NCBI RefSeq assembly: GCF_025770735.1
Contig: NZ_JAODPB010000002.1
Location: forward strand, 496,001-560,000
DNA from: Shouchella tritolerans
Lineage (GTDB): Bacteria; Bacillota; Bacilli; Bacillales; Bacillaceae_D
Direction of reading: 5' to 3'
Length of the DNA stretch: 64,000 nt
Below the pieces are notes generated by a model. That model was not told where the DNA came from. It worked only from the letters and a program-made list of their open reading frames with translations, and made no database searches. Position numbers and translations under genes: made by a program. Within the stretch, counting starts at the first letter, position 1, and each line of letters begins with the position of its first letter. Below, one piece after another: positions 18,045-25,399 of this stretch.

Positions 18045-19831
18045 TGCTGTGGCAAAGTGTGGTCGGGAAATTATGGTTCACCATCCTTTTGCTTGTCACC
18101 GCTGTATTGACGATTTTAATGGTGCTGCTGCTTCGCTTTACAGAAGGAAATGCGATTGAGGAAGCTGAAAGCCGCTTAAACAGCTACGCAAATATGGCAA
18201 AAACGATGTATGAAACCCATACGGATGAAACAAGCACGTATGATTACTTGCAATCGTTAAGCAATGAATTTCAAATTAATATCACCATTATTAAAAATGG
18301 CGCAAAAGCGTGGAGTACCCAAGGCAACCGCTCAGGAGAGATCAATGTTGCGACATTGCTAGAAGAGTGGTCGGTAGAAGGACTGGAAAAAGGCGAGCGG
18401 ATTGTAACAGAGGCCAATTATCCTGCAAATGGTCAGCAGCAAGACCCGATCGAAATGATCGTAGTCGGTGTGCCGTTATCAGAAGATTATTTAACGAGCA
18501 GCGGCATCATTCTATACCAACCACTGTCTGCCGTCGAGGAAGCAGCGGCAGAAACGCGACGCATTATCTATTTGTCAGCAGGCATCGCGTTAGTGTTGAC
18601 GACTGTTTTTGCATTTTTTTTGTCAAGCCGGATTACGTCGCCGCTGCGGAAAATGCGGCAAGCGGCATTGGAAGTGGCCCAAGGGCAGTTTCATACGAAA
18701 GTGCCGATCCTTACACAAGATGAAATTGGCCAGCTAGCGATTGCCTTTAACCGGATGCGCCGAGAGCTTAACCGCAACATTTCCGAGTTAAATCAAGAGA
18801 AAGAACAGCTTTCCCATATTCTCGCCTCAATGGCTGACGGCGTGATTACGCTAGATCGACAAGGCAGAATCTTATTGACCAACCCCCAAGCAGAAGAAGT
18901 GTTAGCGCTCCTATTCTATGAAGAGGGGCAAAAGCCAAAAACGGGTGAACGGAAAACATTGCCAGTATCGTTAACTCCTTTGTTTGAACAAGTTGTTTCA
19001 GCGGAGAAAGAAGAGCTGCAAGAACTGTCCGTTCAAGGGCGAAGTATGGCTGTGTTGATGGCGCCTCTCTATGCTGAAGAGCATGTCCGCGGTGCTGTTG
19101 CCGTTGTCCGTGACGTAACGGAAGAGCGCCGCCATGACAAACTGCGCAAAGATTTCATTGCCAACGTGTCACACGAGCTGCGGACGCCTATCTCGATGTT
19201 GCAAGGCTATAGCGAAGCAATGGTTGACGGGGTAACGTCAAGTGATGAGGAACGAAAAGAAGTGGCGCAAATCATTTATGATGAATCGCTACGTATGGGC
19301 AGGCTCGTCAATGAGCTCCTCGATTTGGCGCGTATGGAAGCAGGCTATATTGACTTGAAACTAGAAGAAGTGGATCTTGATTCTTATTTAGAACGGATTA
19401 CCCGCAAGTTTGCAAGCTTTGCCCGCGAATATGACGTAACAGTCGAATTGGCCAAGCCAGGAAGAGGACAGATTGCTGTATTTGACCCTGATCGGATTGA
19501 GCAAGTTTTAACCAATTTAATTCATAATGCGATCAGGCATACAGATCCTGGTGGACTGATTACCGTTGTACATGAACAAGAACAAGAACGTGACACATTT
19601 GCTGTAGTTGATACGGGGAAGGGCATTCCCGAAGAAGACCTTCCCTATGTATTTGAACGTTTTTATAAAGCGGACAAAGCGCGGACAAGGCAGCATGGTG
19701 GCACAGGGTTAGGCCTTGCCATTGCAAAACATATTATTGACGCACATCAAGGAAAAATTACTGTCCATAGCCGCTTAGGAGAAGGGACAACGTTTCGTTT
19801 TACGTTGCCTAAACATCAAGGCGATATGTGA
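18044..19831 (+). CDS. resE: Sensor histidine kinase ResE
   Basis: Membrane kinase that phosphorylates ResD. The 595-residue protein has helices at about 8-30 and 165-188 flanking an extracellular domain, then HAMP (SSRITSPLRKMRQAALEVA), a PAS-like domain (LSHILASMADGVITLDRQG), the H box (FIANVSHELRTPISMLQG), the N box (QVLTNLIHNAIRHT) and G boxes (DTGKGIPEED and GGTGLGLAIAKHI). I chose the ATG at 18044, overlapping the resD stop as TGATG, rather than the GTG one codon earlier. Confidence 0.95.
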   Translation: MLWQSVVGKLWFTILLLVTAVLTILMVLLLRFTEGNAIEEAESRLNSYANMAKTMYETHTDETSTYDYLQSLSNEFQINITIIKNGAKAWSTQGNRSGEINVATLLEEWSVEGLEKGERIVTEANYPANGQQQDPIEMIVVGVPLSEDYLTSSGIILYQPLSAVEEAAAETRRIIYLSAGIALVLTTVFAFFLSSRITSPLRKMRQAALEVAQGQFHTKVPILTQDEIGQLAIAFNRMRRELNRNISELNQEKEQLSHILASMADGVITLDRQGRILLTNPQAEEVLALLFYEEGQKPKTGERKTLPVSLTPLFEQVVSAEKEELQELSVQGRSMAVLMAPLYAEEHVRGAVAVVRDVTEERRHDKLRKDFIANVSHELRTPISMLQGYSEAMVDGVTSSDEERKEVAQIIYDESLRMGRLVNELLDLARMEAGYIDLKLEEVDLDSYLERITRKFASFAREYDVTVELAKPGRGQIAVFDPDRIEQVLTNLIHNAIRHTDPGGLITVVHEQEQERDTFAVVDTGKGIPEEDLPYVFERFYKADKARTRQHGGTGLGLAIAKHIIDAHQGKITVHSRLGEGTTFRFTLPKHQGDM

Positions 19832-19885
19832 AATGAAGACATTCTGTAATTAAACAGAGACAAGCAACGGCATTGTTCAAGATGT

Positions 19886-19940
19886 AGGCAATGCAGTCGG
19901 ATGCAGCGTTTGTCGAAATCGACAAGGCGCTGCATTTGCC
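19886..19940 (+). terminator. Large hairpin after resE (possible terminator)
   Basis: ATGCAGCG (19901-19908) pairs with CGCTGCAT (19928-19935), with inner TTGTCGA/TCGACAA, and outer GGCAA/TTGCC can also pair. It is very stable but only three T residues follow, so it may be a processing or regulatory hairpin. The 142-base gap holds no other feature I can support; no B12-box of a cobalamin riboswitch is visible. Confidence 0.5.
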
Positions 19941-19973
19941 GTTAGGAAGAAAAATGGCAGGAGGAACGCTATC

Positions 19974-21044
19974 TTGTTACCGCAGCGCGCATTGCAACGA
20001 GTTTTAAAAACGCATAAAACCGCCGTTTACGCTGGAGCTACAGTGATCACGATGTTAGTGGTGCTAGCCGCTGTTCGCTTTGGCAGCGTCGGCCTTTCAT
20101 TCCCAACGGTTTTCTTCGTCCTTGTACAAGAAGGGCTGAACATCCCTCTCGGAAAAGAATTAGATCCAGGGCATGTACAAATTATTTTACAGATTCGCCT
20201 TCCTCGAGTGCTGCTGGCGCTTTTCGTTGGCGCCTGTTTAGCTGTAGCTGGTGCTGCTTTTCAAGGGCTATTGCGGAATCCCCTTGCTGATCCATATACG
20301 TTAGGCGTTTCCTCTGGAGCTGCACTTGGCGCAGTAGCGGTGCTATTCTTTCAATTGGCCTTTTTCGGGGCGTGGACATTGCCCGTTGTCGCAATGGGGT
20401 GTGGGTTTTTGACGTTAGTGGCTGTCTTGTATTTTACAAAGCTACTTTCACCATCTTTGCAAAATGAAACCGTTGTGCTTGCAGGTATTATTGCCAGCGC
20501 CTTTCTAGGGGCAGGGCTTTCGCTGATGATTGCCATGTCTCAAGATGAGCTACGTCAAGTCATCAATTGGTTGATGGGCAGCGTTGCGATGAGAGGCTGG
20601 GCCCATATTGGCTTGTTGCTGCCATTTTTCATTGGCGGGTTCACATTGTTGTTTTTTTGTAGGAATGAGTTGAATGCGTTTATGTATGGAGAGGAAACGG
20701 CGCAGCATTTAGGCGTTCATGTGGTTCAGAAAAAATACATCGTCCTTATTGCCGCGACCATTTTAACAGGCAGTGCCGTTGCCGTCTCGGGTACAATTGG
20801 CTTCGTTGGTCTTGTTGTGCCCCATATGTGCCGAACGCTTTTTGGGAGCGACTATTCACACTTGCTCCCCCTGGCAGCCATTGTTGGCGGCAGTTTTTTA
20901 GTGTTATGCGACTTGGCGGCGCGTATCGTCGTTTCTCCTGCAGAACTGCCAATTGGCGTTGTAACCGCGCTCATTGGCGCCCCAACCTTTGCGTGGATGC
21001 TATATAGAAGCCAGCGGGCGAAAAGGAGGGATGAGGCAGCATGA
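19974..21044 (+). CDS. btuC: Cobalamin-type ABC transporter permease (FecCD family)
   Basis: Membrane permease of a type II ABC importer, 356 residues with about ten hydrophobic helices. The FecCD/BtuC signatures are clear: IRLPRVLLALFVGACLAVAG, FQGLLRNPLADPYTLGVSSG, the WLMGS segment near 200, and the C-terminal VSGTIGFVGLVVPHMCRTLFG. FecCD permeases carry cobalamin, haem or siderophores. Cobalamin is inferred because the ATPase and a cobalamin adenosyltransferase follow, the gene set of B. subtilis yvrB-yvrA-yvqK. Translation starts at the TTG at 19974, nine bases after AGGAGG. The usual substrate-binding lipoprotein gene is missing. Confidence 0.85.
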   Translation: MLPQRALQRVLKTHKTAVYAGATVITMLVVLAAVRFGSVGLSFPTVFFVLVQEGLNIPLGKELDPGHVQIILQIRLPRVLLALFVGACLAVAGAAFQGLLRNPLADPYTLGVSSGAALGAVAVLFFQLAFFGAWTLPVVAMGCGFLTLVAVLYFTKLLSPSLQNETVVLAGIIASAFLGAGLSLMIAMSQDELRQVINWLMGSVAMRGWAHIGLLLPFFIGGFTLLFFCRNELNAFMYGEETAQHLGVHVVQKKYIVLIAATILTGSAVAVSGTIGFVGLVVPHMCRTLFGSDYSHLLPLAAIVGGSFLVLCDLAARIVVSPAELPIGVVTALIGAPTFAWMLYRSQRAKRRDEAA

Positions 21045-21820
21045 TTGTTGCAAATAACCTTTCCGTCAACCGAGGGGGACGTCCAATCCTCCAACAAGTA
21101 AGTTTCCAAGCAAAGAGAGGGCGAATGCTTGGCATACTTGGGGCAAATGGCAGTGGCAAAACGACGTTGTTAAAAACGGTGACAGGTTTCTATCCTTATC
21201 AGGCAGGTTCGATTGAAATCGACGGAAAGCCACTGGCAACCCTAAAGCCAAAAGAGCGGGCGCGACGGATGGCTGTGCTATCCCAAGAGGAGCATGTTTC
21301 CTTTGACGTGCCTGTCTATGAAGCGGTTGCCCTTGGCCGTTACGCCCATAAACAAGGCTTGTTTACCGTTAAAGGAAAAACAGACGACGACATCATTTGT
21401 AAAGCGATGGAAGAGACAGGTATAAGCGACATGGCTGAACGGTCGTTGTTAAGTTTGAGCGGCGGCGAAAAACAACGTGTCTGGCTCGCTCGGGCGCTAG
21501 CACAACAACCTGACAGCTTGCTACTTGATGAACCGACAAACCATTTGGACTTAGCCCACCAAGTTGCGCTCATGGAACATTTAACAAAACTGCTGTCATC
21601 ACGGCAATTGACTGTTGTGTGCATTCTACACGACATTAATCTGGCTAGTTTATATTGTGATGATGTGTTGTTACTAAAAAATGGAAAAGTAGTAGGCCAA
21701 GGCGAAACGCAGTCGATATTGACACGGGCCGCTCTTGAAAATATTTACGGAACAGCATTTCATGAATGGATAGAGCCAGTGAAAGGAAGGAAACAATTTT
21801 CGGTGGTCACATGCGTCTAA
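21041..21820 (+). CDS. btuD: Cobalamin-type ABC transporter ATP-binding protein
   Basis: ATPase of the importer, 259 residues. It has Walker A (GANGSGKTTLLK, about 34-45), the Q-loop in VLSQEEHVSFD, the signature LSGGEKQRVWLARAL, Walker B (LLLDEPTNHLD) and the switch His in ILHDINLASLYCDD. The order and overlap with the permease (four bases) show they are one unit. The family also serves iron-siderophore uptake; the adjacent PduO gene favours cobalamin. The sequence between this gene and pduO (72 bases) shows no terminator. Confidence 0.85.
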   Translation: MIVANNLSVNRGGRPILQQVSFQAKRGRMLGILGANGSGKTTLLKTVTGFYPYQAGSIEIDGKPLATLKPKERARRMAVLSQEEHVSFDVPVYEAVALGRYAHKQGLFTVKGKTDDDIICKAMEETGISDMAERSLLSLSGGEKQRVWLARALAQQPDSLLLDEPTNHLDLAHQVALMEHLTKLLSSRQLTVVCILHDINLASLYCDDVLLLKNGKVVGQGETQSILTRAALENIYGTAFHEWIEPVKGRKQFSVVTCV

Positions 21821-21892
21821 AGCGTAGGTGTAGGTGAGCAAACGTCATACGAAAATCGGAGACGTCCAAAATGGCCTTAAGGAGAAGGTAGA

Positions 21893-22444
21893 ATGAAGAT
21901 TTATACGAAAAGGGGAGATCGGGGCGAGACGAGCATTGTCGGAGCCCGCTTGCTAAAAACAGATGCACGCATTGAAGCGATTGGTGCAGTCGATGAGTTG
22001 AACAGTTCACTTGGCTTTGCGATATACAGCTGTAAAAAGCACGGCCTTAGCCAATTAACAGAGGAGCTGATTGTGCTATCACACCAATTATTTGATGCAG
22101 GGGCCGATTTGGCTCAAGGGAGAGAGGCGAATTGGAAAATCACGAGCGCTCATACCGATGCGTTGGAGCGTTGCATTGATGCCCACACGTCTAAGTTGCC
22201 GCCACTGTCCGGATTTATTCTTCCAGGAGGGTCTGAACCTGCTTGCGCATTGCATCGTTGCCGTACAGACGCCCGCAAAGCAGAACGAAAAATCAACGGC
22301 GTTGCCGATGTGTCCCAAGCGTTGTTGCCCTTTTTTAATCGCTTATCGGACTGTTTTTTTACAATGGCGCGTAGCGCTAATCACGAATTGGCCGAAGAAG
22401 ATATCCTCTATGTCGGCGAACAACGCCTTCAAAGGGAGGAATAA
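21893..22444 (+). CDS. pduO: PduO-type cob(I)alamin adenosyltransferase
   Basis: Transfers the 5'-deoxyadenosyl group of ATP to cobalamin, making adenosylcobalamin. The 183-residue protein has the N-terminal nucleotide motif TKRGDRGETSIVGARLLKTD, then VDELNSSLGFAI, and near the end RCRTDARKAERK and FFNRLSDCFFTMAR, all diagnostic of the PduO family. The ATG follows AAGGAGAAGG. It completes the btuC-btuD unit: imported cobinamide or cobalamin can be adenosylated at once. Adenosylcobalamin may also be the ligand of the MerR-type protein at 39.1 kb, although that is only inference. Confidence 0.92.
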   Translation: MKIYTKRGDRGETSIVGARLLKTDARIEAIGAVDELNSSLGFAIYSCKKHGLSQLTEELIVLSHQLFDAGADLAQGREANWKITSAHTDALERCIDAHTSKLPPLSGFILPGGSEPACALHRCRTDARKAERKINGVADVSQALLPFFNRLSDCFFTMARSANHELAEEDILYVGEQRLQREE

Positions 22445-22485
22445 AACGGGAAATGAAGCCATATGGATAGTAGTGGCGAATGTTT

Positions 22486-22533
22486 AAAAGAGCGATAAGA
22501 GGGCGCTATTTGCCGGCTTAATGGCTCTTTTTT
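22486..22533 (+). terminator. Terminator after pduO
   Basis: AAAAGAGC (22486-22493) pairs with GCTCTTTT, followed by further T residues. The 30-base loop can fold internally. Confidence 0.65.
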
Positions 22534-22554
22534 AGCGACTTGAAGGAGGCCAAT

Positions 22555-22698
22555 ATGGTTGGTTTTATGGATTTTGTAAGGCGGATCGGAATTGTGCTAG
22601 TGCTAGGGCTTGCCATCTGTTTGCTTTTCTTTAGCTTTAAAAGCCCTGCCGCAGATGAAGTCATTATGGAGCGGGACATCGAGGGGCAAAAGCAATAA
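22555..22698 (+). CDS. Small single-span membrane protein
   Basis: A 47-residue open frame starting at an ATG behind an excellent GAAGGAGG. It has one membrane helix (IGIVLVLGLAICLLFFSF) and a short charged tail (DEVIMERDIEGQKQ). It is bounded by terminators on both sides, so it looks like its own small transcription unit. I do not recognise the family and give no function. The chance of a random frame having both the site and the helix is low but not negligible. Confidence 0.6.
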   Translation: MVGFMDFVRRIGIVLVLGLAICLLFFSFKSPAADEVIMERDIEGQKQ

Positions 22699-22741
22699 CT
22701 TGCCAGATGCCTGCTCTTTGCTGAAAGAAGCGTACATAGAT

Positions 22742-22781
22742 AAAAAGCCGTTGGCAACCCTAAAGGGAGCAACGGTTTTTT
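22742..22781 (+). terminator. Terminator between the small membrane gene and terC
   Basis: AAAAAGCCGTTG pairs with CAACGGTTTTT, ending in a T run. An inner CCCTAAAGGG can extend it. The terC ribosome binding site starts immediately after, so it may act as an attenuator. Confidence 0.8.
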
Positions 22782-22794
22782 AGGAGGGAAACAT

Positions 22795-23556
22795 GTGCCG
22801 CTTCTTTTAGAATATGGTTGGGTTTTGCTTGTTTTAATTGGTCTGGAAGGGATTTTAGCTGCTGACAACGCAGTGGTGCTGGCAATGATTGTTCGCCATT
22901 TGCCAGAAAACGAAAGAAAAAAAGCTTTATTTTATGGGCTTGCAGGTGCTTTCTTATTTCGCATCATTTCTTTGTTCTTTATTTCTTTGCTTGTCGATGT
23001 TTGGCAAATCCAAGCAATAGGCGCTATTTACTTGTTGTATTTGTCTATTCACTATTTGTATCGAAAATGGATCAAAAAGAAAACAAAGAGTGCAAAGGCG
23101 ATGAAAGCACCTGTAGGGTTTTGGAAAACCGTCGTAAAAGTCGAGCTTGCCGATTTTGCATTTGCGGTCGATTCCATTTTAGCAGCCGTCGCCCTTGCCG
23201 TCACATTGCCAGCGACGAATTGGCCAAACATCGGCCAACTGGACGGAGCACAGTTTGCTGTTGTCCTAAGCGGTGGGATCATCGGCATTGTGATTATGCG
23301 ATTTGCAGCAGGCAAATTTATTAAATTGCTTGAATGGCGGCCAAGCCTTGAAACAGCCGCTTATTTAATCGTTGGCTGGGTTGGCGTGAAACTTCTTGTT
23401 TATACGCTTGCCCATCCTGACTTGCACATTTTACCAGAGCATTTCCCAGAATCTTCGGTATGGAAAACCATCTTCTGGACCGTATTTGCTGGGATTGTCC
23501 TGATCGCTTGGTTCAAGTCGTCAAAGGATTTGAAAAAGGCTTCTCTACAACCATAA
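22795..23556 (+). CDS. TerC-family membrane protein
   Basis: A 253-residue polytopic membrane protein. The TerC core is visible: GLEGILAADNAVVLAMIVRHLP with the acidic pair AADN, then the second acidic motif ELADFAFAVDSILAAVALA, and GGIIGIVIMRFAAG. Such proteins (YceF, YkoY and relatives in B. subtilis) are thought to export manganese and help metallate secreted proteins. The start is a GTG at 22795 behind AGGAGGG, since the overlapping ATG two bases earlier leads to an early stop. No yybP-ykoY manganese riboswitch is recognisable upstream. Confidence 0.9.
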   Translation: MPLLLEYGWVLLVLIGLEGILAADNAVVLAMIVRHLPENERKKALFYGLAGAFLFRIISLFFISLLVDVWQIQAIGAIYLLYLSIHYLYRKWIKKKTKSAKAMKAPVGFWKTVVKVELADFAFAVDSILAAVALAVTLPATNWPNIGQLDGAQFAVVLSGGIIGIVIMRFAAGKFIKLLEWRPSLETAAYLIVGWVGVKLLVYTLAHPDLHILPEHFPESSVWKTIFWTVFAGIVLIAWFKSSKDLKKASLQP

Positions 23557-23662
23557 AGACTGTAGACCAACTTTGTTGTTTGGATTTGGGACGGTTCGTC
23601 CATGCCCACAAAAACGTTGTTCTAACTTCCTCCTTTGGTTTTCATTGTCTCGACTGACAAGT

Positions 23663-23699
23663 AAAAAAGCAGCCACTCCTTGAAAAGAGTAGCTGCTTT
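23663..23699. terminator. Bidirectional terminator between terC and the NADH oxidase gene
   Basis: AAAGCAGC-C-ACTC pairs with GAGT-A-GCTGCTTT, with an A run before and T residues after, so it can serve both convergent genes. Confidence 0.85.
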
Positions 23700-23704
23700 G
23701 TCAT

Positions 23705-25084
23705 TTAGTTTGATAAGCGTACTTCTGCTGTTTTTTGTATTGGTTCCCTTTGTTCAAGAATGTTAAGGGCGAGCGTATTCAGCAGGTGAATAGGCTTGCT
23801 GTAATGTGGTTGGAAGAAGAAATCAGCAAACGCTAAATCAGTCACCGTCATCTTCTGTTGGATGCAGACCGATAGGGTATTCATTAGTTGTGTATGATCG
23901 GTCTTGCTCATGACTTGGGCACCGACAATGCGAAGCGATTCCTGTTCGAAAACAAGCTTTATCCGAACTTCCTCAGCAGAAGGCATGAATGTCGGGCGTT
24001 CATGGTCCGTGAATGTAAATGAACGGACATCAAGGCCATATATCGCTGCCGTTTCTTCAGTTAAACCAGTAGAGGCAATGTTTAGGTCGTACAACTTTAG
24101 CCCAGATGTTCCTTGTGTCCCTTTATAGGCAAGTGCCGGCCCATCAATATTGTACGCAACGAGCGTGCCCATTTTCGTTGCATTTGTAGCAAGAGGGATG
24201 TAAGCCATATGGTTGGCAGAGTTGTGAAATACTGCACAATTGTCTCCAGCCGCAAAAATATCAGGATCGCTCGTTTGCATATATTCATTCACTAGCAAAG
24301 CGCCATTTTCAAGTGTGTCGACTTTATCTTTAATGAGATCTGTTAGTGGCTTAAAGCCGACGCAAAGCAAGACAAGGTCTGCTTCGTGTGTCTGTTTGCT
24401 TGTTTGCACGGCTTGGACACATCCTGCCGAATTTCCGGTAAATGATTCGACTTTTTCGCCAAGCGCCAGCGTAACATGATGGTCACGTAATGTTGTTTCA
24501 ATGTCATTGGTAAACTCATGGTCGAGGTATTTGTTTAAAATACGGCTGGCACCCTCGATAAGGATTACATCCTTGCCGTTTGCTGCAAATGCCTCAACGA
24601 GTTCAATGCCAATGTAGCCAGCGCCAATGACGGCTATTTTTTTGGCGTTCGTTGCTTTTTTTATGATTTGCTGCGCTTGGTAATAGTTTTTGCAAAGCTG
24701 AATGTTCTTTAAGCCGACACCAGGAATAGGCGGTATGACTGGAGCGGAGCCTGTTGTAAATACAAGTTTGTCATAGTTGTCTGTAAATTGTTCACCTGTT
24801 TGAAGGTTGCGGACGCGAATTTTTTTGTTTTTATTATCAACGTTAATCACGTCATGAAGGACGTGCATGTTTGCGCCAAGAGCAGCCAATTCTTGTGGAG
24901 ATGAATAAAACAAGTCTTCAGCATGTTCAACGACACCGCCGACGTGCAAGGCGATCCCGCAAGACAGAAAGGAGACTGTATCGTTTCGTTCATAGACGGT
25001 TATTTCAGCGTCAGGATGAAGCCGGATTAAATTTTTAACAGCAGTCGTACCAGCATGGGTACAACCAATTACAATTATTTTCAT
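23705..25084 (-). CDS. FAD-dependent NADH oxidase/peroxidase (Nox/Npr type)
   Basis: Flavoprotein oxidoreductase of 459 residues. It has an FAD motif (MKIIVIGCTHAGTTAVKNL), the redox-active cysteine at position 42 in VSFLSCGIAL, an NAD motif ([19 protein letters not shown]) and the second FAD motif (IFAAGDNCAVFH). Cys42 and the C-terminal dimerisation domain (KTDHTQLMNTLSVCIQQ, ADFFFQPHYSKP) are those of NADH oxidases and peroxidases reducing oxygen or peroxide to water; CoA-disulfide reductase is the alternative. I chose the ATG at 25084, behind TAGGAGG, over a longer reading. The upstream region carries repeated motifs and a Rex/Fnr-like palindrome, suggesting redox or oxygen control. Confidence 0.88.
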   Translation of the reverse strand: MKIIVIGCTHAGTTAVKNLIRLHPDAEITVYERNDTVSFLSCGIALHVGGVVEHAEDLFYSSPQELAALGANMHVLHDVINVDNKNKKIRVRNLQTGEQFTDNYDKLVFTTGSAPVIPPIPGVGLKNIQLCKNYYQAQQIIKKATNAKKIAVIGAGYIGIELVEAFAANGKDVILIEGASRILNKYLDHEFTNDIETTLRDHHVTLALGEKVESFTGNSAGCVQAVQTSKQTHEADLVLLCVGFKPLTDLIKDKVDTLENGALLVNEYMQTSDPDIFAAGDNCAVFHNSANHMAYIPLATNATKMGTLVAYNIDGPALAYKGTQGTSGLKLYDLNIASTGLTEETAAIYGLDVRSFTFTDHERPTFMPSAEEVRIKLVFEQESLRIVGAQVMSKTDHTQLMNTLSVCIQQKMTVTDLAFADFFFQPHYSKPIHLLNTLALNILEQREPIQKTAEVRLSN

Positions 25085-25108
25085 CGTTTGTAGCCTCCTA
25101 TATAAGAA

Positions 25109-25214
25109 TGTGATTAATTTCACAAGAATGAGCAAGTGAAAAGGTTCATCTTTTTGTGAACCATTGAGCAAAATCCTCAAGTTGATCATATCATATTGTG
25201 AACTGGTGAGCAAA
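25109..25214 (-). promoter_or_regulatory. Repeat-rich control region upstream of the NADH oxidase gene
   Basis: The region holds TGTGATTAATTTCACA (about 25110-25125, TGTGA-N6-TCACA), which fits Rex and also Fnr sites of Bacillus. Further upstream are two direct repeats of TTGTGAA-N4-TGAGCAAA at 25154-25172 and 25196-25214, and a third TGAGCAA at 25129-25135. GGTTCA and TGAACC (25143-25148 and 25157-25162) also form an inverted repeat. Confidence 0.55.
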
Positions 25215-25287
25215 CATTTTTTTAAAGCTGACATTCTTGTTTGTTTTAGAATCGCTATGGAAGTTGAGAAGTGGTTTAGATAAGTAG

Positions 25288-25326
25288 AAGAAAACGAAGG
25301 CCACCTAGTTGAAAAACGAGGTGGCC
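25288..25326 (-). terminator. Terminator downstream of serA
   Basis: On the minus strand GGCCACCT (25326-25319) pairs with AGGTGGCC (25306-25299), followed by a pyrimidine- and T-rich stretch. It lies about 75 bases beyond the serA stop. Confidence 0.7.
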
Positions 25327-25341
25327 AGGCAATCGATCGTT

Positions 25342-25381
25342 AACTTTTGCTATCGACGAAGCGCGCCTATTAGCAAAAGTT
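25342..25381. repeat. Perfect 11-bp inverted repeat after serA
   Basis: AACTTTTGCTA (25342-25352) and TAGCAAAAGTT (25371-25381) flank an 18-base GC-rich spacer, just 19 bases past the serA stop and before the terminator. The transcript would form an A/T-capped hairpin; the role is unknown. Confidence 0.7.
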
Positions 25382-25399
25382 GTCTATGTTTTTCAAGGC

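Noticed and set aside
19832-19973. Possible cobalamin riboswitch before btuC
   Set aside because: No B12-box-like sequence was found; the region holds only the stable hairpin at 19901-19935, so I did not call a riboswitch.
22699-22794. Possible manganese (yybP-ykoY) riboswitch before terC
   Set aside because: Only a short terminator hairpin is present; the conserved riboswitch blocks are absent and the region is too short.
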